Assembly (NCBI GenBank): GCA_020831635.1
Contig: JAFIGC010000020.1
Location: 1-55,780, forward strand
DNA length: 55,780 nucleotides
Direction: 5' to 3'
From: Verrucomicrobiota bacterium
Lineage (GTDB): Bacteria; Verrucomicrobiota; Kiritimatiellia; SS1-B-03-39; UBA6053
Each line of letters opens with the position of its first letter. Positions within the stretch are counted from its first letter, which is position 1. This document shows, in pieces, positions 44,644 through 52,956 of the stretch. The notes beneath the pieces are model-generated. The model searched no databases and was not told the origin of the DNA. It saw nothing but the letters and a program-made list of their open reading frames with translations. The position numbers and the translations under genes are program-made.

Positions 44644-45135
44644 AAAAAACGTTTTATACTCTTGGCAGCCACCCTGACGATAACGGCTGTGTTTTTTGTT
44701 GTTAAAATTCAATCCTCTCATTTTAGAGTGCAGTCAATGTCGATGTCCCCGACATTTCAGCCCAATGACCTTTTGCGGTTTGATAAAGTGCCTGTTGATC
44801 AGATCAACAGATTTGAAGTGATTCTTTTTGATCCGGGTTATTCGGATCTGGTTGAAGGAGACGAAAACATTTTTGCTTTTCGAATCATTGGCCTGCCAAC
44901 AGAAGTGATTTCGATCATTGACAACAACATACATGTGAATGGCGAAAGAATCGATGCCAACTCTGCGGTTTCCGATATTGAATATTTGCCAAGTAGAGAT
45001 GGCGTTTCCGAATGGACTGTGCCTGAGAATCATTTTTTTGTGTTGGGAGATAATCCCTCGGTAGCTTATGACAGCCGATACATAGGTCCGGTTCCATTTG
45101 ATCGCGTGCAAGGAATGGTTGTTGGGGTGAAGTAG
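44623..45135 (+). CDS. Signal peptidase I-like protein lacking the usual catalytic lysine
   Basis: A 170-residue single-span membrane protein of the S26 signal peptidase family. A helix lies at residues 11-27. The serine motif is SMSPT with Ser40, and the later boxes are recognisable: RIIGLPTE, VNGE and a closing DSRYIGPVPFDRVQG. In active enzymes the RIIGLP block is preceded by the catalytic Lys; here that position is Phe86. The protein may therefore be inactive or use another residue. The base composition is visibly richer in A and T than its neighbours, suggesting transfer. The start MNPRN and everything upstream belong to the repeated promoter module. The start would be leaderless. Confidence 0.75.
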   Translation: MNPRNLLKKRFILLAATLTITAVFFVVKIQSSHFRVQSMSMSPTFQPNDLLRFDKVPVDQINRFEVILFDPGYSDLVEGDENIFAFRIIGLPTEVISIIDNNIHVNGERIDANSAVSDIEYLPSRDGVSEWTVPENHFFVLGDNPSVAYDSRYIGPVPFDRVQGMVVGVK

Positions 45136-45244
45136 GAATTATTTTTAACCGCTTAAGGACGCTAAAAGAACGCTTAAACCAACGATTGCATCCGGTGCTT
45201 TCTTTAGACTTGACAGCCCTTTCTGACTTGGCTATTTTAGACAC

Positions 45245-45529
45245 ATGAAAACGTCCAGTGTGTCTTCTCTGAAAAACCATCTCTCCGCCCGCTTAAAGCA
45301 GGTTGTGGCGGGCGAGTCTTTTTTGATTACGGATCGAAATCGGGCGGTGGCCGTGTTGTCGCCGTTGGTGGATGGGAACTTGGACGCGCGTTTGGAAGGC
45401 CTCACGGCCGAGGGGTTGGTGCGTCCCGGGTCGAGAAAGCTGGATCTTCAAGCGTTTTTGTCCTTGTCGAAGGGGCGTTGTGAAGCCCCCTTGTCCGGTG
45501 CGATCCAGGAAGATCGGGAGGGGCGGTGA
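45245..45529 (+). CDS. Phd/YefM-type antitoxin
   Basis: A 94-residue protein starting MKTSSVSSLKNHLSARLKQ, the DNA-binding part of type II antitoxins that repress their own operon and neutralise the toxin. The pattern VxxLKxxLSxxLxxVxxGE..LITDR is characteristic of the Phd/YefM group. The C-terminal part is the toxin-binding tail. Its stop overlaps the toxin start (GTGA). Confidence 0.85.
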   Translation: MKTSSVSSLKNHLSARLKQVVAGESFLITDRNRAVAVLSPLVDGNLDARLEGLTAEGLVRPGSRKLDLQAFLSLSKGRCEAPLSGAIQEDREGR

Positions 45530-45954
45530 GGTTTTGGGATAGTTCGGCCCTGGTGGCGCTTTTGGTGGAGGAGGAGGCGTCCATGCATATGGAATCGTTG
45601 CTTGCCGAAGACATGTCGGTGCTGGTCTGGTACGGAACCCCGGCGGAAATCGAGTCGGCCCTGATGCGTCGCTCGCGGGAGGGCAACTTGTCGGAAGCGG
45701 ATGAACGATTGGCCCGAAGGAAACTTCAATTGTTGGAGGACGCTTGGAACGAGGTGCAAGCGACCGACCAAGTTCGCAATCGGGCATTGCGATTACTGAG
45801 GGTGCATCCGCTTCGGGCGGCGGATGCCTTCCAACTGGCCGCCGCGTTGGTGACATGTGGGGAAAACACGCGTGGGTTCGGGTTTCTTACCGGGGATCTG
45901 CGCCTGCGCGAAGCTGCGAGGAAAGAGGGGTTTGAAGTTTTTGAAGCGGGATGA
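45526..45954 (+). CDS. PIN-domain toxin (VapC family)
   Basis: A 142-residue PIN ribonuclease, the toxin of the pair. Metal-binding acids are visible: Asp5 in FWDSSAL, Glu41/Glu43 in TPAEIESAL, Asp100 in RAADAFQLAAA and Asp124 in FLTGDLRL. VapC enzymes cut RNA, often tRNA or rRNA, when freed from antitoxin. It starts with GTG and overlaps the antitoxin stop by four bases, so the two are translated as a unit. Confidence 0.9.
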   Translation: MRFWDSSALVALLVEEEASMHMESLLAEDMSVLVWYGTPAEIESALMRRSREGNLSEADERLARRKLQLLEDAWNEVQATDQVRNRALRLLRVHPLRAADAFQLAAALVTCGENTRGFGFLTGDLRLREAARKEGFEVFEAG

Positions 45955-46066
45955 CATGCTACCCCAGGCATGAGAACACATTCAACGAAGTTATGTCAGG
46001 TGAAAATGCCGCACTCATTACTCAGGAGCGTGCCCTTGGATAGGGCCAGTCGCGAGTAGTGGCTAC

Positions 46067-46149
46067 GCCGCGCTCGTTACTCCGCATTGTATATTGACCC
46101 CTTCCGCTCATTTCTCTAATGCATGGCCATGAACCCGCGGAATCCTTCC
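46067..46149 (+). promoter_or_regulatory. Repeated promoter-start module, copy 2
   Basis: Near-copy of 44561-44643. TTGACC lies at 46094-46099 and the -10-like TAATGC at 46117-46122 after 17 bases; the aligned ATG is again 7 bases downstream (46129). A weaker copy of its left edge lies at 46009-46028. Confidence 0.55.
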
Positions 46150-47463
46150 AACAAACGGCTTTGGTGCTTTGTCATCGGCTTTCTGCTGTTGGTGATTCTG
46201 CTTCCCGTGATTCTGGCCATGCTGCCGGTTTGGGATGGCCCTCCCGTGGATGATTCGGACATGCAATTCGTCCACAGGGAAATTCCCGATGAGCAAAACG
46301 CTTTCGAATTATTCCGTAAAGCCGAGGCGGCCATGGCGCCTCGGCCCGATTTAAAGGTCTGGAACCAATGGAACGATGATCCGCAGGCCCATGCGGATGA
46401 AATCCGGGCATGGGTGGACTCCAACCATGAGGCGCTCCGTCTGCTCGCCGAAGGTGTTGCCCTTGGTGATTATCAGACGCCGGAACGTAAACATTACACG
46501 GATGGTTTTACTTGGTTAAATCCGAGTCTCGAAATGGTTCGTTTGTTGGGGTTGGCTTCCCGCATAAAGCTGGATCCCGTGGAACGAATGGATCTGAACC
46601 TGCTTCAACTCCGTTTGGCCGAACGAAATTTTCGTGCAGGTTCGAGTTTTATTGAGGCGATGGGGGGAATCGCGGCCTATTCCTCTGCATTTGGTGCTCT
46701 TTTCGACACGTTGCAGTATGCTGAAATGGATATGGCCAATCTGCGCAGATTTCACGAAGCGCTCGGGGATCTTCAGATGGACAAGGAACGCATGGTGAGG
46801 GTTTTCCAAACGGAATATCACTTTTTCGTGCTTTACATGCAGGAGGTGCGCCTGGGGACGAGTTGGCATGACATGCTGCTGGACTATGATTTCTTGGATG
46901 CGCCCTATATGCGTCCGTTTACACGTCCCGGCACTTGGGGGTATCAAGAGGAAAACACCAAGCGGCTTTATTTGGAATACTACCGCCAACCCATCGCGTA
47001 TCTACGTGGAGAGATACCGTATGACCGCTTGGAGGCGTCTTTTTCGGAGATTGACAAATTGATCGACCGGTCCACTCCCATTTATCGAAAAACCCACAAT
47101 ATGGCAGGAAAACTTTTGGTGGCCGCGCAATGGCGCCCGGAGCCCCTTGTCAGCAAATACAAAGAGAACCGCGCGGATCTGCACGCGTTGCAACTGATGA
47201 CAGCGTTGCATGTATTTCACCGTGAAAACGGCAATCTGCCGGACACCTTGGACGCCCTGGTTCCCGACTATCTCGCCGAAGTGCCCGCCGATCCTTTTGA
47301 CGGTCAGCCGTTTCGCTATCTTCCCGCCGAAGCGCGGATATATTCCATCGGGAAAAACCGCGAGGACAACGGCGGGTCAATCCGTGCCCGTGCCTACAAC
47401 CGAAATGCCACCAGCCGCAATGAAAGCCCAGACCGGGTTTACGGCGTGTTGGAAGGGATTTGA
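46129..47463 (+). CDS. Membrane-anchored protein with pseudopilin-like C-terminal tail
   Basis: A 444-residue protein with an N-terminal membrane helix (residues 12-32) and an alpha-helical middle of unknown fold. The last 80 residues (LHALQLMTALHVFHRENGNLPDTLDALVPDYL...DPFDGQPFRYL...IYSIGKN) resemble the C-terminal part of GspG-type pseudopilins, a tail found on many otherwise unrelated planctomycete and lentisphaeral proteins. Function unknown. The first residues MNPRNPSNKR repeat those of the signal-peptidase-like protein. An ATG two codons earlier (46123) is possible but the aligned copy starts here. Confidence 0.7.
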   Translation: MNPRNPSNKRLWCFVIGFLLLVILLPVILAMLPVWDGPPVDDSDMQFVHREIPDEQNAFELFRKAEAAMAPRPDLKVWNQWNDDPQAHADEIRAWVDSNHEALRLLAEGVALGDYQTPERKHYTDGFTWLNPSLEMVRLLGLASRIKLDPVERMDLNLLQLRLAERNFRAGSSFIEAMGGIAAYSSAFGALFDTLQYAEMDMANLRRFHEALGDLQMDKERMVRVFQTEYHFFVLYMQEVRLGTSWHDMLLDYDFLDAPYMRPFTRPGTWGYQEENTKRLYLEYYRQPIAYLRGEIPYDRLEASFSEIDKLIDRSTPIYRKTHNMAGKLLVAAQWRPEPLVSKYKENRADLHALQLMTALHVFHRENGNLPDTLDALVPDYLAEVPADPFDGQPFRYLPAEARIYSIGKNREDNGGSIRARAYNRNATSRNESPDRVYGVLEGI

Positions 47464-47502
47464 TTTTCAATCCGTCCGGGTGTAGGATTTGATTTCATCG
47501 CC

Positions 47503-47673
47503 ATGATTGCTTTTCGAAATTTCTTTCGCCCCAAACCGCCGGTTCGCATTCGCTTGCCCCAACCTTCCGTTTTCGTTCTGATTCGCGGGGCGGAGGAGGA
47601 ACGCATTGATGCGCAGTTCGACGAATCCGGTCAGAAAATGCTGAAGCTGATCGTCTACACTAAAACGCGGTAA
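47503..47673 (+). CDS. Small basic hypothetical protein
   Basis: A 56-residue frame starting MIAFRNFFRPKPPVRIRLPQ and ending LKLIVYTKTR. It opens 39 bases after the preceding gene and has no recognised domain. The codon composition is like its neighbours; a real small gene is plausible but not certain. Confidence 0.4.
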   Translation: MIAFRNFFRPKPPVRIRLPQPSVFVLIRGAEEERIDAQFDESGQKMLKLIVYTKTR

Positions 47674-47735
47674 GCTATTTCCTGAAACCGTGAGATTTTT
47701 GCTGTGAATCCGCACAATCTCATGGACTGCAAGGA

Positions 47736-47787
47736 ATTGTCGGGAACACTCGACAGACCGCAAGGGTATGCCTCGATTCCCGACAAT
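47736..47787. repeat. Short inverted repeat
   Basis: ATTGTCGGGAA (47736-47746) is repeated in inverse orientation at 47777-47787, with 30 bases between. It lies in the gap before the convergent GHL10 gene; it could be an imperfect bidirectional terminator stem, though no T run follows. Confidence 0.4.
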
Positions 47788-47829
47788 CCCTTTCGCGCCA
47801 TGATCTTGCACGCCTTCTTTGCAAATATC

Positions 47830-50157
47830 TCACGGATTCAGGTATTTGGAAAAGACGCCGGCTCTGAGGAAGGGAAAGAGGCGCTCGGGCTGGGAGGTGT
47901 CGAGGCGGTAGAGGATCACGCCTTTGCCGCCGCGGCTTTGGCTGATGGCGATTTGTTGGAGAACTTGTCCGGGATCCAATTCGGAATTGGTGGAAATGAC
48001 GCCGATGCCGGGGACGAGGCGTTCGGCGACGCCGGGCTGGGCGCGCTGGCGGTCGAGCCATCCGGCGAATTGGTAGGGGTTGTCGGTGTAGTTCATGGGC
48101 ATGAGGAGATCAACCCACCCGTTGCGGGCCCAGACGGGCCAGTCTTGTCCCTGGGAGGCGGCTGAATCGGGCCAGGCTCCCCAAACGGCGGCGCTGAGGG
48201 TGACGCGGGGGAATTCGGCTTTGACGGCGCGGTGAATGCGGGCCATGGCGTTGTGGAGCTGTTGTTGGCGGAATTTCTCGAATTGGGGGGCGAGGGGTCC
48301 GAGCACTTCGGCGGGCCAGTTGGGAAGGCGGCGCCCGTGTTCGGCTTCAAAGGCGCGGCGCGCGGCGGGTCCGTAATCGGCGTCGCGTCCGGGATAGCGC
48401 ATGTAATCGAGGTGAATGCCGTCCACGGGGGCGAGGCGGAGGATTTCGAGCAGGGTGTCGATTTCGAATTGCACGTTGTCGGGGTGGGAGGGAGAGAGCC
48501 AGTGCAGGTCATTTCCTCTTTGATCCTGCATGAGGCGTCCTTCTTGCTTCATGCGCGCGAGAAAGGCGGGGTCGGGTTGTTTGAGTTGCCAACAGATTTT
48601 CCAGACATGGGCTTCGAGGCCGTGCTTGCGGGCGGCGGCGGTGAATTGCTGGAGTTGGTCGCCGTGTTGTGCGAGGGTGCGGGAACCGGGAAGGAGGCGT
48701 GAGGCATAGTGGGCCCGTCCGGCGCTGGAGAGATTGGGGAATACGGCGGTAAACCCGGCGGCTTTGAGGATGCGGCAGGTTTCGTCCCAACCGCCGGCGT
48801 GAAATCCGGTGCCTTGCTGGTCCCAAATGCCGACCATGGGGGTGTTCCAAGCGGGATGTTGGGCGGCCTGCGCGCGTTGCATGAGGTTGTTCATGCGGCG
48901 CAAATTTCGAAGGGCTTCGGCGTAGTTGCCGCGCTGCCGGGCTTCGAGGGCACGGCTCCTCAGGGCGCCGGCTTGTTTTCGCATGTGCTCGGCGGGGGTG
49001 GAGGCGTTGGCGGGCGATTCCGGGCGGGGAAGCACCGTGGCGTGGTAGTCGACGGAGGGGAGGAGACTGCCGGGACTCCATGAGGAAATGAGGGCGAGGA
49101 GGGTGTCCTGTTTGCCGGTCAAATCCCCGGAACGCCAACTGCTGACAAACCAAGCGCCGTTCGGGTGGAGGAGGGCGGCGGGAATGCGGGAGGTTTCGCC
49201 GCGGGCGGTTTCCCAGACGGAGAGCACCCGCGCGCCCTGTCGGGGATGGGCCCGCAGAAAGGACCAGGCGTGTTGAAAGACCCGGGAGGGGTAGGATGAG
49301 TCCGTGAAACTCATGCGGTCGTACATGCCCACGGTTTGGGAACTGACGAGTTCGCCGAGGGTCACGCCCAGGAGTTCCGCAAGGGCGGAGCTGTCGCTCT
49401 CGAAGACGATGAGTTTGGTGCCTCCCCGTATGCGGTTGCGGAGGATTTCGACATCGCCGGCGGTGAGATTGCGGGCGTAGGGGAGGATGATGATTTTGGC
49501 GGGGGGCAGTTTGGAGAGTTCGTTGGCCGGGGTAATGCCGTGGGGCAGGCCGATGCCTTCGAGGATGCGCTGCATGTGCCAGAGGGTGACGCGGGAGAGG
49601 TAGCGTTCGTCGCCGGTTTTGGCGCGGGATTCCCCGCTGATGATTTGGATGTCGGCGGTGAACGCTTCCAGGGAGAGGGGAATGACGGTGGCGCTGGCGG
49701 CATTGCGGGGCCAAAATGAAAAGCGGATGGCTTCGATTTGATTCCACCCGGCGGGGCGGCCTTCGGTCTCGAATTTATCGCGGGGGAGCAGGATGTGGTG
49801 ATTGCCCTGGTGGTTCAGGGTGTACCCGGCGCTGTACCAGCCGTTTCCGGATTTGAAGTGGATTTTGCCTTCGAGAATGTGTTCGGGTCTTTCGACGTGG
49901 GCCGTGAACCGAAAGCCGGTGGCCCGGCTCAAGTCCCAGCGTCCCGGTCGTTCGAGGATCAGTCTTCGGTTTTCCGCCGGGAAGGCCAGGTCGAACACGA
50001 TGCCGATGGACTGGTTTTTCGGGCGGAGGTGCTGCTCGGTTTGCAACCAATGGTTCGCCGAGTCTTGGACGGACAGCAGGGTTTGAAATTGAGCGGATCG
50101 AAGGGGGACGAGGGCGGAGGCCAGACAAAAGAGGAAAAAAACGACGCGGAATTTCAT
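47830..50157 (-). CDS. GHL10-type glycoside hydrolase-like protein
   Basis: A 775-residue secreted protein (signal peptide 1-22). An N-terminal beta-rich domain (about 25-170) and a glutamine-amidotransferase-like middle precede a TIM-barrel domain of the GHL10/DUF187 family at about 455-775. Signature segments include HAWVKI-like HVWKICWQ, VDGIHLDYMRYPGRD near 582 and DLLMPMNYTDN. GHL proteins are predicted glycosidases, some acting on bacterial exopolysaccharide or cell-wall glycans. Its start overlaps the MBL gene by four bases. Substrate unknown; a link to the exopolysaccharide locus is only speculation. Confidence 0.8.
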   Translation of the reverse strand: MKFRVVFFLFCLASALVPLRSAQFQTLLSVQDSANHWLQTEQHLRPKNQSIGIVFDLAFPAENRRLILERPGRWDLSRATGFRFTAHVERPEHILEGKIHFKSGNGWYSAGYTLNHQGNHHILLPRDKFETEGRPAGWNQIEAIRFSFWPRNAASATVIPLSLEAFTADIQIISGESRAKTGDERYLSRVTLWHMQRILEGIGLPHGITPANELSKLPPAKIIILPYARNLTAGDVEILRNRIRGGTKLIVFESDSSALAELLGVTLGELVSSQTVGMYDRMSFTDSSYPSRVFQHAWSFLRAHPRQGARVLSVWETARGETSRIPAALLHPNGAWFVSSWRSGDLTGKQDTLLALISSWSPGSLLPSVDYHATVLPRPESPANASTPAEHMRKQAGALRSRALEARQRGNYAEALRNLRRMNNLMQRAQAAQHPAWNTPMVGIWDQQGTGFHAGGWDETCRILKAAGFTAVFPNLSSAGRAHYASRLLPGSRTLAQHGDQLQQFTAAARKHGLEAHVWKICWQLKQPDPAFLARMKQEGRLMQDQRGNDLHWLSPSHPDNVQFEIDTLLEILRLAPVDGIHLDYMRYPGRDADYGPAARRAFEAEHGRRLPNWPAEVLGPLAPQFEKFRQQQLHNAMARIHRAVKAEFPRVTLSAAVWGAWPDSAASQGQDWPVWARNGWVDLLMPMNYTDNPYQFAGWLDRQRAQPGVAERLVPGIGVISTNSELDPGQVLQQIAISQSRGGKGVILYRLDTSQPERLFPFLRAGVFSKYLNP

Positions 50158-50795
50158 CCGTTCAGGGCTTCCCGCAAGTAGGGGTTGTCACGCAGCTCGT
50201 CTTCGATGCGGGTGGCGGGGCCATGTCCGGGCACGACCACGGTTTCGGGGGGCAGTTTGGCGAGGCGGCGGAGGGAGGCGTACAGGGTGGCGGTGTCGCC
50301 GCCGGGAAGGTCGGTGCGGCCCATGCTGCCTTTGAACAGCACGTCGCCACCGATGAGCAGGTGCTCTTCGGGAAAATAAAACCCGACGCTGCCGGGGGAA
50401 TGTCCGGGGAGGTGCAGGGTTTCGAAAGTGAAATCTCCGATGGAAAACGTGCCGTCCTCGGTCCATGCGGGGGTGATTTCGGGGACGGTTTCGGGATCGG
50501 GTTGGGTGTACCAGGGCGGGTTTTGGTTGCGGGTGGTAAAGGCCCAGGCCAAATCATCGGGGTGCATGAAGCAGGGGGCGGGACGGGCGGCATGCATTTC
50601 GCCCAGGGCGCATACATGGTCGTAGTGGCCGTGGGTGAGGGGATAGCCTGCGATTTGCAGTTCGTGGCGATCGATTTCGCTGAGCAGATGTTTGGCGTCC
50701 GCGCCCGGATCGATGACCAGGGCTTGGTGGTTGTCGGCTTGCAGGATGACGCAATTCGTTTGAATCATGCCGGTGGGAATAACGTGTATTTTCAT
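50154..50795 (-). CDS. MBL-fold metal-dependent hydrolase (glyoxalase II-like)
   Basis: A 213-residue metallo-beta-lactamase-fold protein. The metal motif THGHYDHV holds His55, His57, Asp59 and His60; a later FCFLPGHSPGS-like HLPGHSPGSVGFY and a closing GHGPATRIEDE provide the remaining ligands. Short proteins of this type resemble YcbL/hydroxyacylglutathione hydrolases, which split thioesters. It is followed by the GHL10 gene with an ATGA overlap. Confidence 0.88.
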   Translation of the reverse strand: MKIHVIPTGMIQTNCVILQADNHQALVIDPGADAKHLLSEIDRHELQIAGYPLTHGHYDHVCALGEMHAARPAPCFMHPDDLAWAFTTRNQNPPWYTQPDPETVPEITPAWTEDGTFSIGDFTFETLHLPGHSPGSVGFYFPEEHLLIGGDVLFKGSMGRTDLPGGDTATLYASLRRLAKLPPETVVVPGHGPATRIEDELRDNPYLREALNG

Positions 50796-50799
50796 AGAA

Positions 50800-50988
50800 T
50801 CAGGTATTGTCTTCGTCTGGCTTGGGCTTGGGTTTCATCTGTTTGTGCAGGATCTCTTCTTCGGTGGTTTTGTGGGCATCGCCTTTGTGGCCATGGTCTT
50901 CTTTGCCGCCGAAAATTTGCATCATGGCGACGACAAAGAGACCGATGATGATCAGTCCAATGAATACGAGGGGTACGAATGCGGCCAT
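50800..50988 (-). CDS. Small membrane protein with charged tail
   Basis: A 62-residue protein: one membrane helix (residues 4-24) followed by a His-, Lys- and Asp/Glu-rich tail (GKEDHGHKGDAH...KPKPKPDED). No family recognised. It starts 18 bases after the ferredoxin gene and ends 4 bases before the MBL gene, probably one transcript. Confidence 0.6.
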   Translation of the reverse strand: MAAFVPLVFIGLIIIGLFVVAMMQIFGGKEDHGHKGDAHKTTEEEILHKQMKPKPKPDEDNT

Positions 50989-51006
50989 GGGGATACTCCT
51001 TGAGGG

Positions 51007-51198
51007 TTACTCTTCGATGATGATGGCTTCGAATTGACAGAGATCGGCGGTTTTTCGGGCTTCCGCCTCCATGCCATCGGGTACGGTTTCATGCACGGGC
51101 ACGGCAATCCAATCGGAGCCGAGTTCAAACAAAGCGGGACAGGCCTGGGTGCAATCTTCGCATCCGGTACATAGATCGGGGTCTACTTTGACTTTCAT
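51007..51198 (-). CDS. 4Fe-4S ferredoxin
   Basis: A 63-residue monocluster ferredoxin. Cys10, Cys13 and Cys16 (CTGCEDC) plus Cys54 (DLCQFEAI) should hold the cluster; Cys20 is the extra one typical of Thermotoga-type proteins. The usual C-terminal CP is CQ. It is an electron carrier; no partner enzyme is nearby. Confidence 0.9.
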   Translation of the reverse strand: MKVKVDPDLCTGCEDCTQACPALFELGSDWIAVPVHETVPDGMEAEARKTADLCQFEAIIIEE

Positions 51199-51254
51199 AG
51201 GTAAATTCTACGATGTCCGGGGGCAATTGGCAATGATGGATTGCAGGGAATGGG

Positions 51255-52028
51255 TTAAAGAATCTGCGCGGACTTCGCCCAGGCGTAGTGTTTGTTGTTC
51301 AATTCTTCTCTGGATTTCATCGGGTAAAACCGAACCGTTTGGGAGTCCCCCACGTAAACGCCGCTATCAATGAGGCCGTAATTGAAGGTTTGCAGGCGGG
51401 ATCGTCCGATGACTTTGGTGTATTTGCCGGTGGCTTTGTCCAGACTTTGGAAACAGCTTTTGACGTGAGAGGGGGATGCCAAATAATGACCGCCATAGTA
51501 GCCGCTTTCGCTCCACTGGTCCAAATCCACCACGCGTTTGTGGACAAATGCGATTTTGGGCAGGTGGATTTTCACGGTGGGATTGGTCATGTGTTGGCAA
51601 AAGGCCACCGGATTCAGGTTGCTCACCACGAGGGGGCGCACGGGGCAAAGTTCTTGGTAGAGGAATTTATTTTCATCGGCCGGGAATTCGGGGGCATCGG
51701 AGGGCTCCAAACACAAGCTGCGTCCATCGTGGGTGACCAGATACAGGGAACCAAGGTTGGCGAGGGGTGTTTCCTCCAAGCTGCGGTAAATGCTGAGGTA
51801 AAGCGAATGTTTGATGCGTCCCTCGGGCAATTTGCCCAGCTCCGTTGTCAGATAGTCGGGGTCGATAAAATGAGAGGTGTCCCCGGTGATTTCGATGAAG
51901 GTGAGGGGTTCGGAGGAACCGCGTTTGGTGCCGGTGGCCATGTAGATGGCGAACGCCTGGGGATTGAGATGGGAGGCGATGAGCGACTCTGTGGGGAACA
52001 GGGTCAGATATAGATGAACGTTTTGCAT
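51255..52028 (-). CDS. Conserved-looking hypothetical protein
   Basis: A 257-residue soluble protein without signal or membrane helix, not recognised. It is rich in aromatic residues and contains two similar stretches: SHLNPQAFAIYMATG near residue 19 and SNLNPVAFCQHMTNP near 136. The shared pattern S.LNP.AF...M suggests two related halves and an internal duplication. Base composition is like its neighbours. It is the first gene upstream of the ferredoxin on the same strand. Confidence 0.6.
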   Translation of the reverse strand: MQNVHLYLTLFPTESLIASHLNPQAFAIYMATGTKRGSSEPLTFIEITGDTSHFIDPDYLTTELGKLPEGRIKHSLYLSIYRSLEETPLANLGSLYLVTHDGRSLCLEPSDAPEFPADENKFLYQELCPVRPLVVSNLNPVAFCQHMTNPTVKIHLPKIAFVHKRVVDLDQWSESGYYGGHYLASPSHVKSCFQSLDKATGKYTKVIGRSRLQTFNYGLIDSGVYVGDSQTVRFYPMKSREELNNKHYAWAKSAQIL

Positions 52029-52075
52029 GGTGTGAAAAGTCTACCGGGATTGGGGGCGGGTGTCAAAACAGATTT

Positions 52076-52876
52076 TCACATGGGTTGCTTCATACCCAGA
52101 CGGGTGATGCCGAAATCGTAGCGCAAGGGGTCCTCGGGACAGATGCGGGCATAGGCGGCGGTGATGCGTCGGGCGGCTTCACCATCGGGGCTTTTGCGTC
52201 GGGTGAGGCCCAAACGGCGGGAGATGCGGAACATGTGGGTGTCCAGGGGAACCCAGAGGCGGGCCGGAGCCAGAGTGTCGGCCCAAAGTCCGGGATCGAT
52301 TTCATCTTTGCGGGTCATCCAGCGCAGCCACATGGCCAGTCGTTTGCAGGCCCCGGGGCCGGCGGGATTGGGGAAGAGGTGGTCGGGGTCTTCGGGGGCG
52401 CAGGCGAGGAGGTCGGTGCGGATGCCGTCGAGGGCGGCGCGGTATCCATGGGGGTGTGCGGCCAGTCGGGCGGGGAGATCTTGTGAACTAGTGAGTTCGC
52501 GCCAGCCCGCGAGCATGCCCAACACGTGCTCGCCCCGGGTCCAGCGATGCACAAAACCGGAGAGCGCCTTGCGCATTTCCCGGTCCGAAGCCTGACGGAG
52601 AAAGGCGGCGGGCTGATGTTCCCAGCGGCGGGAAAGATCGTCGAGGGAATTGAGAATGGACGCCACGCGCCCGTAAGCAAGCGCGGCGGCGATCCAGGCG
52701 GCCACCTCGCGGTCGGCGGGATCGGGATATTGCCAAACGTAACTCACGGGATCCCCGGCGCGATAGCGGGCGTGGTTGTAGGCGTGATACAAGGCTTCCA
52801 AGGCCTCTTTCCGGGCCGGACCGTGGAGGCGGCTCAAATCTCGCACCGGATCTTCAATCGCTTGTTGTTTGGGCAT
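52076..52876 (-). CDS. TIGR02757 family protein (DUF2400)
   Basis: A 266-residue all-helical soluble protein of the TIGR02757/DUF2400 family, conserved in several phyla but with no established function. Family features: DPVSYVWQYPDPADREVAAWIAAALAYGRV near residue 45, a FPNPAGPGACKRLAMWLRWMTRKDEIDPG stretch and PLDTHMFRI near the end. I used the ATG at 52876. It ends 48 bases before the hypothetical gene and is divergent from the alpha-galactosidase-like gene. Confidence 0.85.
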   Translation of the reverse strand: MPKQQAIEDPVRDLSRLHGPARKEALEALYHAYNHARYRAGDPVSYVWQYPDPADREVAAWIAAALAYGRVASILNSLDDLSRRWEHQPAAFLRQASDREMRKALSGFVHRWTRGEHVLGMLAGWRELTSSQDLPARLAAHPHGYRAALDGIRTDLLACAPEDPDHLFPNPAGPGACKRLAMWLRWMTRKDEIDPGLWADTLAPARLWVPLDTHMFRISRRLGLTRRKSPDGEAARRITAAYARICPEDPLRYDFGITRLGMKQPM

Positions 52877-52956
52877 GGCGCACCATACGGAAACGAGGTA
52901 TCGGTTCAAGCGTGCATTTGCTTGATTCGGGGTTCCCTTGGGATAGGAGGGTAGGC

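Noticed and set aside
47704-48165. GTG-started frame MNPHNLMDC... before the GHL10 gene
   Set aside because: The first codons recall MNPRN, but the frame soon runs into the antisense of the GHL10 gene and no promoter module precedes it.
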